Origin: Chitinophagaceae bacterium
GTDB taxonomy: Bacteria > Bacteroidota > Bacteroidia > Chitinophagales > Chitinophagaceae
NCBI GenBank assembly: GCA_003509845.1
Contig: DOMR01000068.1
Coordinates: forward strand, 1 to 32,926
Length of the DNA stretch: 32,926 nt
Direction of reading: 5' to 3'
Below the pieces are notes generated by a model. It was not told where the DNA came from, ran no database searches, and saw only the letters and a program-made list of their open reading frames with translations. Shown piece by piece: positions 1 through 6,681 of the stretch. The translations under genes and the position numbers were made by a program. How positions within the stretch are numbered: position 1 is the stretch's first letter; every line of letters begins with the position of its first letter.

Positions 1-13
1 GGATAATGGAACT
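1..13. repeat. Terminal direct repeat, left copy
   Basis: GGATAATGGAACT at the left end is identical to the last 13 bases of the window (32914-32926). Together with the tail-fibre reading frame that continues across the join, this indicates that the window is a circular sequence opened at an arbitrary point, with a short assembly overlap, and not a physical terminal repeat. Confidence 0.8.
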
Positions 14-1195
14 AATGTTGGAATAAATACTGCTAGTCCTGTTACAACTAATTTAGTTGGTTCACAAACTATTGTTAAATCATACAATAGTGATACTCCA
101 GTAAGTACAACTGCACAAACATATTATACAAATCAAAGTAACTTATATCTATTTGGTAGAAATGCTGGTTTAAGTATAATATGCCCTGCTACAAATGAAG
201 AGGGCTCAATTTTCTTTGGTAATAGTTTAAGTGTTGCTTATGCTTCTATAAATACAGGTTCAGGCACAACATCAGTAGGTGGTGATATGAATTTCAGAGT
301 AGGTAGTAATACCACTAGAATGACACTAACCTCAGCAGGTAATGTAGGTATTGGTACAAGTAGTCCTGGTGCAAAATTAGCAGTACAAGGTAATTCAGGT
401 ACTGATGGATTTGGCTTTTTTATGGGTGGAGCAGGTTCAACTTTAGGTGGTATTAAATTAGGTAATGATGGTTCAACTTATGGTTCATTGTATTTTGATA
501 ATGCAACTAATGATGTTTTATTATTACAACAATACTCATCAGGTAGCTTAAGATTTGGTACTAATAGTGCTGAAAGAATGCGTATTACAAGTGCAGGTTA
601 TACTAAAATGAGTAATGATGGTACTTATATAAATGCTACTGGCCCTTATCACGAAATGAGAAATACTATAAGTAATAATGAGGTTGTTGTTTTAAGAAAT
701 ACATCTGCATCTCCATACGGATTTACATTACAATTTTCAGGTGCATCTCCAAATAATAGTACAAATTGGATAATGTATTGTGAAGATTCTACTGCTCAAA
801 GATTTTCTGTTCGTTCAAATGGTGGTGTTTATAATTATACTGGTAATAATGTTCCGTTATCAGACCAAAGAATGAAAAAGGAAATTACTCCATTAGAATC
901 TTATTGGGATAAATTCAAGTCTATTGAAATGGTTAAGTTTAAATATATAGACCAAACTCACGATGACTTTAATATAGGTGTTGTATCACAGCAAATAGAA
1001 AGTATTATGCCTGAATTTGTTGATGTATGGGATGAAAAAAATATTCCAGAAGATGGTAAACCATTAATGGGAGTGTATATGGAAGATATACATAATATAG
1101 CAATGAAAGTATTACAAGAGGCTATGACCAAAATAGAAGAACAACAAGCTCAAATACAAAACTTACAAGAACAAATAAACATACTATCTAAATAA
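2..1195 (+). CDS. Tail fibre, C-terminal part with peptidase S74 chaperone (5'-truncated by window end)
   Basis: The frame is open from base 2, so the 397 visible residues have no start here. The beginning reads DNGTNVGINTASP and later AGNVGIGTSSPGAKLAV, the repeat style of Bacteroidota phage fibres. From about residue 286 (base 860) comes SDQRMKKEI, the signature of the peptidase S74 intramolecular chaperone; the Ser (860-862) and the Lys five residues on (875-877) match the Ser-Lys self-cleavage pair known in endosialidase chaperones. The end is a coiled coil rich in Gln and Glu. The family trimerises receptor-binding fibres and then cuts itself off. The N-terminal half is at 31905-32909; joining the window ends leaves the halves in different frames. 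An internal ATG at 287 is not a likely real start. Confidence 0.9.
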   Translation, partial: DNGTNVGINTASPVTTNLVGSQTIVKSYNSDTPVSTTAQTYYTNQSNLYLFGRNAGLSIICPATNEEGSIFFGNSLSVAYASINTGSGTTSVGGDMNFRVGSNTTRMTLTSAGNVGIGTSSPGAKLAVQGNSGTDGFGFFMGGAGSTLGGIKLGNDGSTYGSLYFDNATNDVLLLQQYSSGSLRFGTNSAERMRITSAGYTKMSNDGTYINATGPYHEMRNTISNNEVVVLRNTSASPYGFTLQFSGASPNNSTNWIMYCEDSTAQRFSVRSNGGVYNYTGNNVPLSDQRMKKEITPLESYWDKFKSIEMVKFKYIDQTHDDFNIGVVSQQIESIMPEFVDVWDEKNIPEDGKPLMGVYMEDIHNIAMKVLQEAMTKIEEQQAQIQNLQEQINILSK

Positions 1196-1201
1196 AAACA
1201 A

Positions 1202-1609
1202 ATGACAATATTTTTAACAATAGTTTTTTTAGTTCACTTAATCAGTTGGGTTTTATATCAAAAGCACCAATTTAAAGAACGCGACCTTTACGAAATAAAA
1301 CCACAAGAAGCATACGAGCAAAATAAGAAGTGGCATTTTTGGAAAGGTATAAACCATATTTCAGTTTATGTTTTAGTTTGGTCGCTTTATGGTTTTTGGT
1401 CAATGTTTTTATTTGCGACTGCTTTTTGGTTTGGCTTTGACATTCTTTGCAATGTTATTGTTTTAAAAAGACCTGCATTTTATGTGGGGGTAACGGCTGA
1501 CACAGATAAATTCATTCGCAAGGTCGCTGAATTTATAAAAATAAAACCTGAATATACTTCGGCATTGATAAAAGTACTAATTTTGATAATATTATTAATT
1601 TTAAAATAA
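1202..1609 (+). CDS. Small multi-pass membrane protein, unknown function
   Basis: This 135-residue protein begins six bases after the fibre gene. Hydrophobic stretches lie at about residues 2-18, 50-66, 68-88 and 118-134, with a charged, aromatic segment between the first two (KERDLYEIKPQEAYEQNKKW). Three to four membrane spans are likely. It stands first in a run of small membrane proteins that ends with the endolysin, so a role in lysis or in the host envelope is plausible, but no family is recognised and holin function is only a guess from position. Confidence 0.75.
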   Translation: MTIFLTIVFLVHLISWVLYQKHQFKERDLYEIKPQEAYEQNKKWHFWKGINHISVYVLVWSLYGFWSMFLFATAFWFGFDILCNVIVLKRPAFYVGVTADTDKFIRKVAEFIKIKPEYTSALIKVLILIILLILK

Positions 1610-1614
1610 ACACT

Positions 1615-1788
1615 ATGATTACTTTGAACGAACAACAATTAACAGAACTAAACCAATTTTGTCAGGAACTTCCAACAAAATACGGAGTGCCTTTATTACA
1701 ATGGTTTAAGCAAATTCAAGACGAACAGAATCCTAAAGAACAAGATTTTACAAACAACCCAAACGACCCTAACGCAGGTTTAGGATAA
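1615..1788 (+). CDS. Small hypothetical protein (57 aa)
   Basis: ATG at 1615 opens a 57-residue frame beginning MITLNEQQLTELNQFC and ending in an Asn- and Pro-rich tail (NNPNDPNAGLG). It fits neatly in the 188 bases between its neighbours. The N-terminal half looks helical and amphipathic, with no membrane span or signal peptide. The regular composition and tight spacing support a real gene; no function can be assigned. Confidence 0.65.
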   Translation: MITLNEQQLTELNQFCQELPTKYGVPLLQWFKQIQDEQNPKEQDFTNNPNDPNAGLG

Positions 1789-1796
1789 ATTTTAAT

Positions 1797-1976
1797 ATGA
1801 CACCGCATAGCAATCAAGCCGACATAGGCACAGGAATAAGCGTTTTAAGCGCTATTGTAAGTATTTCAACAATTCAACCGGTTGTCACATTATTTGCCGG
1901 TTTGATTGCTATTATCTCTGGGGTGATGGCTATTCGCTATTACTATAACGCAACTAAAAAAGTTAAAAATGATTAA
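1797..1976 (+). CDS. Small membrane protein, holin-like (59 aa)
   Basis: ATG at 1797 gives 59 residues: a short polar N-terminus (MTPHSNQADIG), a long hydrophobic stretch over residues 12-47, broken near Gln27-Pro28 so that it could form two spans, then a basic tail (YYYNATKKVKND). Its stop overlaps the next start by eight bases. Size, hydrophobicity and basic tail suit a class II holin, and the endolysin lies about 1 kb downstream. Holins share little sequence, so this remains an inference; the products at 2514 and 2722 are rival candidates. Confidence 0.65.
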   Translation: MTPHSNQADIGTGISVLSAIVSISTIQPVVTLFAGLIAIISGVMAIRYYYNATKKVKND

Positions 1977-2511
1977 GAATTTAGTCATAGGCGTTTTATT
2001 TCTTATCGTTATTTTGTTTTTAATATCAACGCCAACATACAATAAAGGCGAAGTGATTGTAAAGACGGATACAGTTTACCAACAGAAAACTTTTACTAAA
2101 TATAAAAAGGGAAATGATATACATTCATATACCATTTTAACCGATTCAGTATTAATTCCCGTTCACGATACAATTAAGATCATATCCGATTATAGCCGTA
2201 TTTATGCGTATTCAGATACGATTCAAATAGATACGAACAATGTCGTATTTATCCAAGATACCATAAGCCAGAACCGAATTTTAGGACGTGGATTTAGTGC
2301 CAATTTAAGCGAAAAAACCATAAGGATAGAAACTACCAAGACACTACCTAATAAATTTGCCTTGTATTGGGGGTTAAGAGGCGATTACAGACCCGATAAT
2401 CAAAAAGTGGATGCGAGTATTAACTTAATTTTTAAAGGGCGTAAAAACGCCTTATTTTCAATCGGCTATGGGATGCAAGGATATTCATTAGGAGTATATC
2501 AAAAGTTTTAG
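1969..2511 (+). CDS. Membrane-anchored periplasmic protein, possible spanin-like protein
   Basis: This 180-residue protein starts with a single hydrophobic anchor (residues 3-21) preceded by Lys. A long Thr- and Asp-rich, beta-prone region follows (KTDTVYQQKTFTKYK, HDTIKIISDYSRIYAYSDT). The last 45 residues alternate polar and hydrophobic residues and end in GYSLGVYQKF, with a terminal Phe as in outer-membrane strands. It lies inside the lysis cassette, overlapping the holin-like gene by eight bases. An inner-membrane anchor with a beta-rich periplasmic domain suggests an envelope-spanning lysis role (spanin). No family match is claimed; a host-interaction protein is also possible. Confidence 0.7.
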   Translation: MIKNLVIGVLFLIVILFLISTPTYNKGEVIVKTDTVYQQKTFTKYKKGNDIHSYTILTDSVLIPVHDTIKIISDYSRIYAYSDTIQIDTNNVVFIQDTISQNRILGRGFSANLSEKTIRIETTKTLPNKFALYWGLRGDYRPDNQKVDASINLIFKGRKNALFSIGYGMQGYSLGVYQKF

Positions 2512-2513
2512 AT

Positions 2514-2729
2514 ATGAAGCAGTTTTTTACAGAGGATAATGGAAGGTTATCAATGAAGCGTTTATGTGGATTGTTTTGCGTATTAACTTTATGCGTTACT
2601 ATGTATCATAATTCATTCAGTCCATTGGATAAAGCGCCAAGTGATGCTTTAGTTTGGGCGGTATCAAGTTTAGCTTTTGGATGCTTAGGATTGACAACGG
2701 CAGAAAAAATATTTAAAAAAGATGTTTAG
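2514..2729 (+). CDS. Probable holin or lysis membrane protein (71 aa)
   Basis: Two base pairs after the preceding gene, 71 residues start MKQFFTEDNGRLSMKRLCG, a polar N-terminus of a type seen in small phage membrane proteins. Hydrophobic segments cover about residues 18-33 and 45-62, and the end is basic (EKIFKKDV). A two-span hairpin next to the endolysin is the usual picture of a small holin. The next gene overlaps it by eight bases, suggesting coupled translation. Of the membrane proteins here, I consider this the best holin candidate. Confidence 0.7.
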   Translation: MKQFFTEDNGRLSMKRLCGLFCVLTLCVTMYHNSFSPLDKAPSDALVWAVSSLAFGCLGLTTAEKIFKKDV

Positions 2730-3024
2730 TTATCCAAATTTATGGGTAATGATTACAGGTATTATAATGGGTTTATCTATTATAATATGTTCGGTTTATT
2801 TTGTAAACAAAATGTTTATTAATGATACTAAAGATGTACTTGTTAGGTTTATTATTTTAGTCTTTACTTTGTTGGTAGCTTTATTTATTGTAGATAAAGT
2901 CATAGCATTTAGAATTAAACTATTGGCAGATGAAACTAATAAGGAATTATTTGATTTAATAAAGACACTTATATTAATGATATTCAGTTATTACTTTGGA
3001 ACTAAAAATAATAAAAATGAGTAA
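2722..3024 (+). CDS. Three-span membrane protein of the lysis cassette
   Basis: One hundred residues with strongly hydrophobic segments at about 7-29, 41-62 and 80-93, joined by short charged loops, and a polar C-terminus (GTKNNKNE). It overlaps the upstream gene by eight bases and the endolysin start by eight bases. Three spans just upstream of an endolysin suit a class I holin or an antiholin partner for 2514-2729. Sequence alone does not decide between them. Confidence 0.7.
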   Translation: MFSYPNLWVMITGIIMGLSIIICSVYFVNKMFINDTKDVLVRFIILVFTLLVALFIVDKVIAFRIKLLADETNKELFDLIKTLILMIFSYYFGTKNNKNE

Positions 3025-3484
3025 AATTTCAGAACACTTAGATTTAAGCGAGGTTATTAGAAGCGAATCAGCAAAGCGTAACGGCATTTCAAATATGCCA
3101 ACCGAAGGACATATTGCAAATTTTAAACTATTGGCTGAAAAGGTATTTGAGCCAGTGCGTAATTATTTCCGTTGTCCTATTCATATTTCAAGCGGATATA
3201 GAAGCATAGAGTTAAACAAATGTATTGGCGGATCGACAACAAGCCAACATTGTAGCGGTGAAGCTATTGATATTGATATGGACGGCACGCCTAATGGGGT
3301 AACGAATAAAATGGTATTTAATTATATTAAAGACTATTTGGAATTTGACCAACTGATTTGGGAGTTCGGAACTGACGATAACCCTGATTGGGTTCACGTT
3401 AGCTACGAGAGTACAGGCAAACAAAGAAAACAAGTTTTAAAAGCATATAAACAAAACGGAAAGACAAACTACAAAACCTACTAA
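3017..3484 (+). CDS. Endolysin, M15-family peptidoglycan peptidase
   Basis: The 155-residue product contains the zinc peptidase M15 pattern: HISSGYRS, then SQHCSGEAIDIDM (His and Asp ligands) and, near the end, DWVHVSY (third His ligand). Proteins of this family cut peptide cross-links of peptidoglycan (L-alanyl-D-glutamate or D,D-specific); here it would degrade the wall at lysis. There is no signal peptide, so it needs a holin, and small membrane proteins lie directly upstream. ATG at 3017 is preferred to an in-frame TTG at 2996, because it overlaps the upstream stop by eight bases as the other genes of this cassette do. Confidence 0.9.
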   Translation: MSKISEHLDLSEVIRSESAKRNGISNMPTEGHIANFKLLAEKVFEPVRNYFRCPIHISSGYRSIELNKCIGGSTTSQHCSGEAIDIDMDGTPNGVTNKMVFNYIKDYLEFDQLIWEFGTDDNPDWVHVSYESTGKQRKQVLKAYKQNGKTNYKTY

Positions 3485-4231
3485 ATGACAACCCCAAACC
3501 TAAAAACAAAACGCAGAAGACTATTTTTTGACATAGAAACTTCACCGAATATCGGATTGTTCTGGGAAGCGGGGTATAAAAAAAATATTGATTATTCAAA
3601 CATAATTCAGGAACGTGCCATTATTTGTATCTGTTATAAGTGGGAAGATGAAAAGGAAGTTTATTCTTTACAATGGGATGCGAAGCAGAATGATAAACGA
3701 ATGCTTGAGCAATTTATTGAGGTTGCAAATGTGGCTACTGAAATGGTGGGACATAACGGGGACAAATTTGACTTGGCTTGGATCAGGACAAGATGCTTAT
3801 TTCACAATATATCAATGTTCCCAAAATATACAACGATTGATACCTTAAAGGTAGCGCGTCAAAAGTTTAGATTCAATTCAAATAGGCTTAATTACATAGC
3901 CGACTTTTTAGGCATAGGACAAAAGATTAAAACTGAATATTCGCTTTGGAAGGATATTCTTTTGCATAAGGATAAGACGGCAATGGAAGCAATGATTAAG
4001 TATTGCAAAAAAGATGTTACCCTACTTGAAAAGGTTTTTAAATTATTGAGCAGTCATATTGAACCAAAGACGCATTATGGCGTTATATTTGGGCAAGACA
4101 GAGGAACGTGTCCTGTGTGCGGATCGGATGACCTGATTAAAAATAACAAAGTAGTAACCGCAACAGGCTTAACGAGGATTCAATACAAGTGTAAAACCTG
4201 CAATCACTATCATTCTAAAACAGATAAATAA
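3485..4231 (+). CDS. DEDDy-type 3'-5' exonuclease with C-terminal zinc ribbon
   Basis: The 248-residue protein has the three exonuclease motifs of the DnaQ/RNase H-like fold: FDIET (Asp16, Glu18), GHNGDKFDLAW (Asn91, Asp96) and YCKKD (Tyr173, Asp177). The Tyr four residues before the last Asp makes it DEDDy, as in the proofreading domains of family A and B polymerases. After residue 205 a zinc ribbon follows (Cys209, Cys212, Cys236, Cys239). No polymerase domain is present, so it is a stand-alone nuclease, probably for recombination or host DNA breakdown. It starts directly after the endolysin stop. Confidence 0.85.
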   Translation: MTTPNLKTKRRRLFFDIETSPNIGLFWEAGYKKNIDYSNIIQERAIICICYKWEDEKEVYSLQWDAKQNDKRMLEQFIEVANVATEMVGHNGDKFDLAWIRTRCLFHNISMFPKYTTIDTLKVARQKFRFNSNRLNYIADFLGIGQKIKTEYSLWKDILLHKDKTAMEAMIKYCKKDVTLLEKVFKLLSSHIEPKTHYGVIFGQDRGTCPVCGSDDLIKNNKVVTATGLTRIQYKCKTCNHYHSKTDK

Positions 4232-4232
4232 T

Positions 4233-4421
4233 ATGAAAATGCCTAAAGGATTTAATAAGTGGTCTGCGACAGAGCAGGAAGTTTGGTTAGTAAATAAATT
4301 ACAATACTACTATGATATTCAAAGCCAAATAACGAGAATGTTAGCATCAATTAGAGGCGGACAAAGATTGCAAGTATCTGAAATAGAAAGACCTGATGAA
4401 ATAATTTTAAAAGATTTATAA
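4233..4421 (+). CDS. Small hypothetical protein (62 aa)
   Basis: The frame starts one base after the exonuclease gene and its stop shares a base with the next start, which supports a real gene. The product is predicted helical: MKMPKGFNKWSATEQEVWLVNK is followed by a Gln- and Tyr-rich helix and the tail EIERPDEIILKDL. There is no membrane span or recognisable motif. It may be an accessory factor of the neighbouring exonuclease, but nothing in the sequence proves that. Confidence 0.65.
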   Translation: MKMPKGFNKWSATEQEVWLVNKLQYYYDIQSQITRMLASIRGGQRLQVSEIERPDEIILKDL

Positions 4422-4669
4422 TGTCAGACGAAAAAGAACCAGAGGTAACGGAAGAAATTGAATGGGAAGAAGCGGAAACGACAACACGAAGCGATTTAAT
4501 TTCCTGTGCCTATTATGCAATATCTGCGGTTGAGGATATTGATTTAACTTTAACTTCTAAGATTGAAGCCAATAAAATACGACGTATAAGAAGGCAGTCA
4601 ATAGATATTATTGCAGAGGTTATTGGGGAAATGCACGCTGAAATCTTTGATACAGAGGAAGATATATAA
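4421..4669 (+). CDS. Small acidic hypothetical protein (82 aa)
   Basis: Eighty-two residues with a very acidic N-terminus (MSDEKEPEVTEEIEWEEAE) and a helical remainder containing a basic patch (KIRRIRRQ). The start overlaps the upstream stop by one base. It is the last gene before the terminator at 4694-4719. The charge pattern would suit a small nucleic-acid mimic or a binding partner, but this is speculation; no family is recognised. Confidence 0.65.
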   Translation: MSDEKEPEVTEEIEWEEAETTTRSDLISCAYYAISAVEDIDLTLTSKIEANKIRRIRRQSIDIIAEVIGEMHAEIFDTEEDI

Positions 4670-4693
4670 ATAAATTTATATATATATTAGTTT

Positions 4694-4719
4694 AAGCCAC
4701 ATATTATTGTGGTTTTTTT
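4694..4719 (+). terminator. Rho-independent terminator
   Basis: AAGCCACA, a six-base loop TATTAT, and TGTGG running into seven T: the CCACA/TGTGG stem (4697-4701 with 4708-4712) is extended by pairs between AAG and the start of the T tract. It ends the lysis and exonuclease unit just before the promoter at 4736. Confidence 0.85.
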
Positions 4720-4735
4720 ATGTCCTTATTTTAAA

Positions 4736-4772
4736 ATATGTATATAATTTGTATAAATGTTGTATATTTGTA
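4736..4772 (+). promoter_or_regulatory. Promoter A with three TGTATA repeats (early block)
   Basis: The last part is TATATTTG (4763-4770), which fits the Bacteroidota -7 box TAnnTTTG; the next ATG is 32 bases on. No clear -33 TTG lies at the usual distance. Instead TGTATA occurs at 4739, 4750 and 4761, exactly 11 bp apart, so the copies face the same side of the helix and the last overlaps the -7 box. The whole 37 bases recur at 15414-15450 with three mismatches. Position between a terminator and the first early gene supports promoter function; a repeat-binding regulator is inferred. Confidence 0.75.
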
Positions 4773-4795
4773 ATGCCGTATAAAACCAACGGCAT
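4773..4795 (+). promoter_or_regulatory. Perfect inverted repeat directly downstream of promoter A
   Basis: ATGCCGT (4773-4779) and ACGGCAT (4789-4795) are perfect complements around a nine-base loop. The site begins three bases after the -7 box, at the expected transcript start, and ends seven bases before the start codon at 4803. It could be an operator or a 5' hairpin in the messenger that stabilises it or affects ribosome access. Confidence 0.6.
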
Positions 4796-4802
4796 AAATA
4801 CT

Positions 4803-5012
4803 ATGAAAAGTTTTAAATTTATTGCAGAAGCAAAATTTGCAAAACCTGATGACATTTTTTATTACACTACCGAAGACGATAGTTATGTTTCTGATTCTGG
4901 TAGCGGCATTAAAGAAAATGCCTACGAAAAGTTTTTAATCTTAGCGCAGGGCGGTTCTTTAAAACCGAAAAAAGAAATTTTAGAAGAAATATTTTTTGAA
5001 CCTGAAAATTAA
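4803..5012 (+). CDS. First gene after promoter A, hypothetical (69 aa)
   Basis: ATG at 4803 gives 69 residues starting MKSFKFIAEAKFAKPDD, with an acidic middle (YYTTEDDSYVSDSGSG) and an acidic C-terminal helix (KKEILEEIFFEPEN). An upstream in-frame start would lie inside the terminator and promoter, so it is rejected. As the first gene behind a strong-looking promoter it is likely made early; small acidic proteins in this place are often host-takeover factors. No family is recognised. Confidence 0.7.
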   Translation: MKSFKFIAEAKFAKPDDIFYYTTEDDSYVSDSGSGIKENAYEKFLILAQGGSLKPKKEILEEIFFEPEN

Positions 5013-5017
5013 AAAAA

Positions 5018-5269
5018 ATGAATACTCTTTACGAATTAGAAAAACTAAGAAACAATGTTAGTTATTTAGAATGGTTATTTGAGTTATCAACCGAAGCAAA
5101 TGCTCGTAAAAGATTGCAAATGGTTAAAGAAGCTAAACAGGAATTAAAAGAATTTAAAGCTAAATATTACCCGCATCTTTTACAGCAACCAAAATTTAAT
5201 TTACCAAAAATGTCATATACCCCAATGTCCGAATGGACTGAAAAATTTGAGGAATATGGCGACTATTAA
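5018..5269 (+). CDS. Hypothetical helical protein (83 aa)
   Basis: Starting five bases after the previous stop, the product has a helical, charged first half (ELEKLRNNVSYLEWLFELS, EAKQELKEFKAKYYPH) likely to form a coiled coil, and a Pro- and Ser-containing tail. Its 3' end overlaps the start of the ERF gene by 14 bases, so it may be co-translated with recombination genes. No known motif is seen. Confidence 0.65.
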   Translation: MNTLYELEKLRNNVSYLEWLFELSTEANARKRLQMVKEAKQELKEFKAKYYPHLLQQPKFNLPKMSYTPMSEWTEKFEEYGDY

Positions 5270-5831
5270 AAACAAACCTATGAAATTAGTAAACATTCAG
5301 GCGGAATTAAAAGCGCCTAAAAACCAAGTCAATTCCTTTGGCAAGTATAAATACAGAAGCGCAGAGGATATAATTGAAGCAGTCAAACCTATTTTATTTA
5401 AGCATCAAACCGCTTTATTAATTAGTGATGAAATCGTACAAGTAGCCGACCGAGTTTATGTAAAGGCAACGGCTATGCTAATAGATGAAACAAACGAGGA
5501 ATTACCCGTCAAAGTCTATGGTTGGGCGCGCGAAGAAGAAGTAAAAAAAGGAATGGACGCAGCGCAAATAACAGGTTCGGCAAGTTCCTATGCTCGCAAG
5601 TATGCTCTTAATGGTTTATTTGCCATTGACGATACAAAGGATGCAGATAGCACGAATGAGCATAAGGACGAAGTCGGCGAGGAAAAACGTATGAAGTTAA
5701 TTGCACTTCTGGAAAATACTATTTGGGATGAAAGCCTAAAAAGTAAACAGGCAATAAAGATTAGCGCATACACTACGAACGAGCAGTACGACAAGGCTCA
5801 TAGAATCATATTAGCTAACCAAAATAAATAA
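5256..5831 (+). CDS. erf: ERF-family single-strand annealing protein
   Basis: The 191-residue protein shows the ERF pattern: FGKYKYRSAEDIIEAVKPI near the N-terminus, VYVKATAMLIDE in the middle, and AAQITGSASSYARKYALNGL followed by AIDDTKDAD. ERF proteins anneal complementary single strands in phage recombination and genome circularisation. ATG at 5256 overlaps the upstream gene; a second ATG at 5280 (MKLVNIQ) is also possible, and neither has a clear ribosome site. The neighbours are an SSB-like protein, a replication protein and a resolvase-like nuclease, a usual recombination module. Confidence 0.88.
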   Translation: MATIKNKPMKLVNIQAELKAPKNQVNSFGKYKYRSAEDIIEAVKPILFKHQTALLISDEIVQVADRVYVKATAMLIDETNEELPVKVYGWAREEEVKKGMDAAQITGSASSYARKYALNGLFAIDDTKDADSTNEHKDEVGEEKRMKLIALLENTIWDESLKSKQAIKISAYTTNEQYDKAHRIILANQNK

Positions 5832-5832
5832 A

Positions 5833-6045
5833 ATGCAAGAAACCTATCAGAATGCAGAAAACGGATTGCAGAATCTTTTACCTATGGAAAGACAAATGTT
5901 ATTAGCAAAAATTTATCATTATGCTTGGTACAATCACGAAGCATACAAAGAATTGATTACCTTTATAAACCATTGGGAAAAGCATTCGGAATTTAAAGCA
6001 GTATTTTTTAACGAGGGTTCAGAAGAATCCACAAACCAAATATAA
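5833..6045 (+). CDS. Small hypothetical protein (70 aa)
   Basis: A 70-residue protein begins one base after the ERF stop. It is rich in aromatic residues (AKIYHYAWYNHEAYKELITFINHWEKH) and predicted helical, with an acidic tail. The tight spacing between ERF and the SSB-like gene makes it part of the same unit, so a recombination or replication role is plausible but not shown. No motif is recognised. Confidence 0.65.
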   Translation: MQETYQNAENGLQNLLPMERQMLLAKIYHYAWYNHEAYKELITFINHWEKHSEFKAVFFNEGSEESTNQI

Positions 6046-6046
6046 T

Positions 6047-6256
6047 ATGTCAGAAGTAAAACAATCGTTCGGCGCTTGGAAAAACAAGACTAAGGACGGC
6101 AAAGAAGTAATTAAATTTTCAATCAATGGTCAGCGCTACAATATGTGGGTTAATACCTACAAGGACAAAAATTCGCAGCCAGACTACAAAATTTATGAGG
6201 ACAATTATGTAGCACCTACGGAAACTAAATTAGTAAATGATGACTTAGAATTTTAA
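6047..6256 (+). CDS. Putative small single-stranded DNA-binding protein (69 aa)
   Basis: The product is beta-rich with several aromatic residues (SFGAWKNKTKDGKEVIKFSI, YNMWVNTYKDKN, PDYKIYEDN). The PDY segment near the end of a small beta domain recalls DUF736-type and related small phage proteins. The C-terminus is NDDLEF, close to the acidic tip (DDxPF) with which bacterial SSB recruits partners. At 69 residues it is far shorter than a classical SSB (110-180). Neighbours are ERF and replication genes. ssDNA binding is inferred from these traits, not proven. Confidence 0.55.
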   Translation: MSEVKQSFGAWKNKTKDGKEVIKFSINGQRYNMWVNTYKDKNSQPDYKIYEDNYVAPTETKLVNDDLEF

Positions 6257-6258
6257 TT

Positions 6259-6681
6259 ATGGAATTTAACAACATAGTACAATGTTATAAGGATCAGTTG
6301 CAAAGTTTACGGATGTTTCATAAAGAATTAGTTAAAAATAATTTGATAACAGAAGACCTTGCAATAGGATCGGTTTCTACAAGTATCCTTCCGCATAGAT
6401 TAGTTGAATTAGTTGAGGATGTATTTGATACCAATATTCAGATTAAGAACCGAAGCCAGAGTGTTATTTTTGGACGCAAGGCAGCGGCTTATATTCTGAA
6501 GAAATATAGTCAATTATCCCTTAATGAAATAGCTAAATTGATAGGCGTTGGGGATCATACAACAGTGATTTATAACATTAAAACGGCTGAAAACCTTATG
6601 GAAACCGAAGAATGGTACAAAGAAAAAATTGACGAAATTGAAAAAGAAATTGAAAATTTTGGTAAATTTGTAAAAGAATAG
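6259..6681 (+). CDS. DnaA domain IV-like DNA-binding protein
   Basis: In this 140-residue protein the segment from about residue 65 to 125 reads like the DnaA C-terminal DnaA-box-binding domain: RKAAAYILKKYSQLSLNEIAKLIGVGDHTTVIYNIKTAE, with GDHTTV matching the DnaA signature RDHTTV. There is no Walker A ATPase domain, so it is a lone DNA-binding domain with a helical N-terminus. It may bind an origin in the phage genome or compete at host DnaA boxes. Its TAG stop (6679-6681) overlaps the first stem of the downstream RNA structure. Confidence 0.85.
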   Translation: MEFNNIVQCYKDQLQSLRMFHKELVKNNLITEDLAIGSVSTSILPHRLVELVEDVFDTNIQIKNRSQSVIFGRKAAAYILKKYSQLSLNEIAKLIGVGDHTTVIYNIKTAENLMETEEWYKEKIDEIEKEIENFGKFVKE

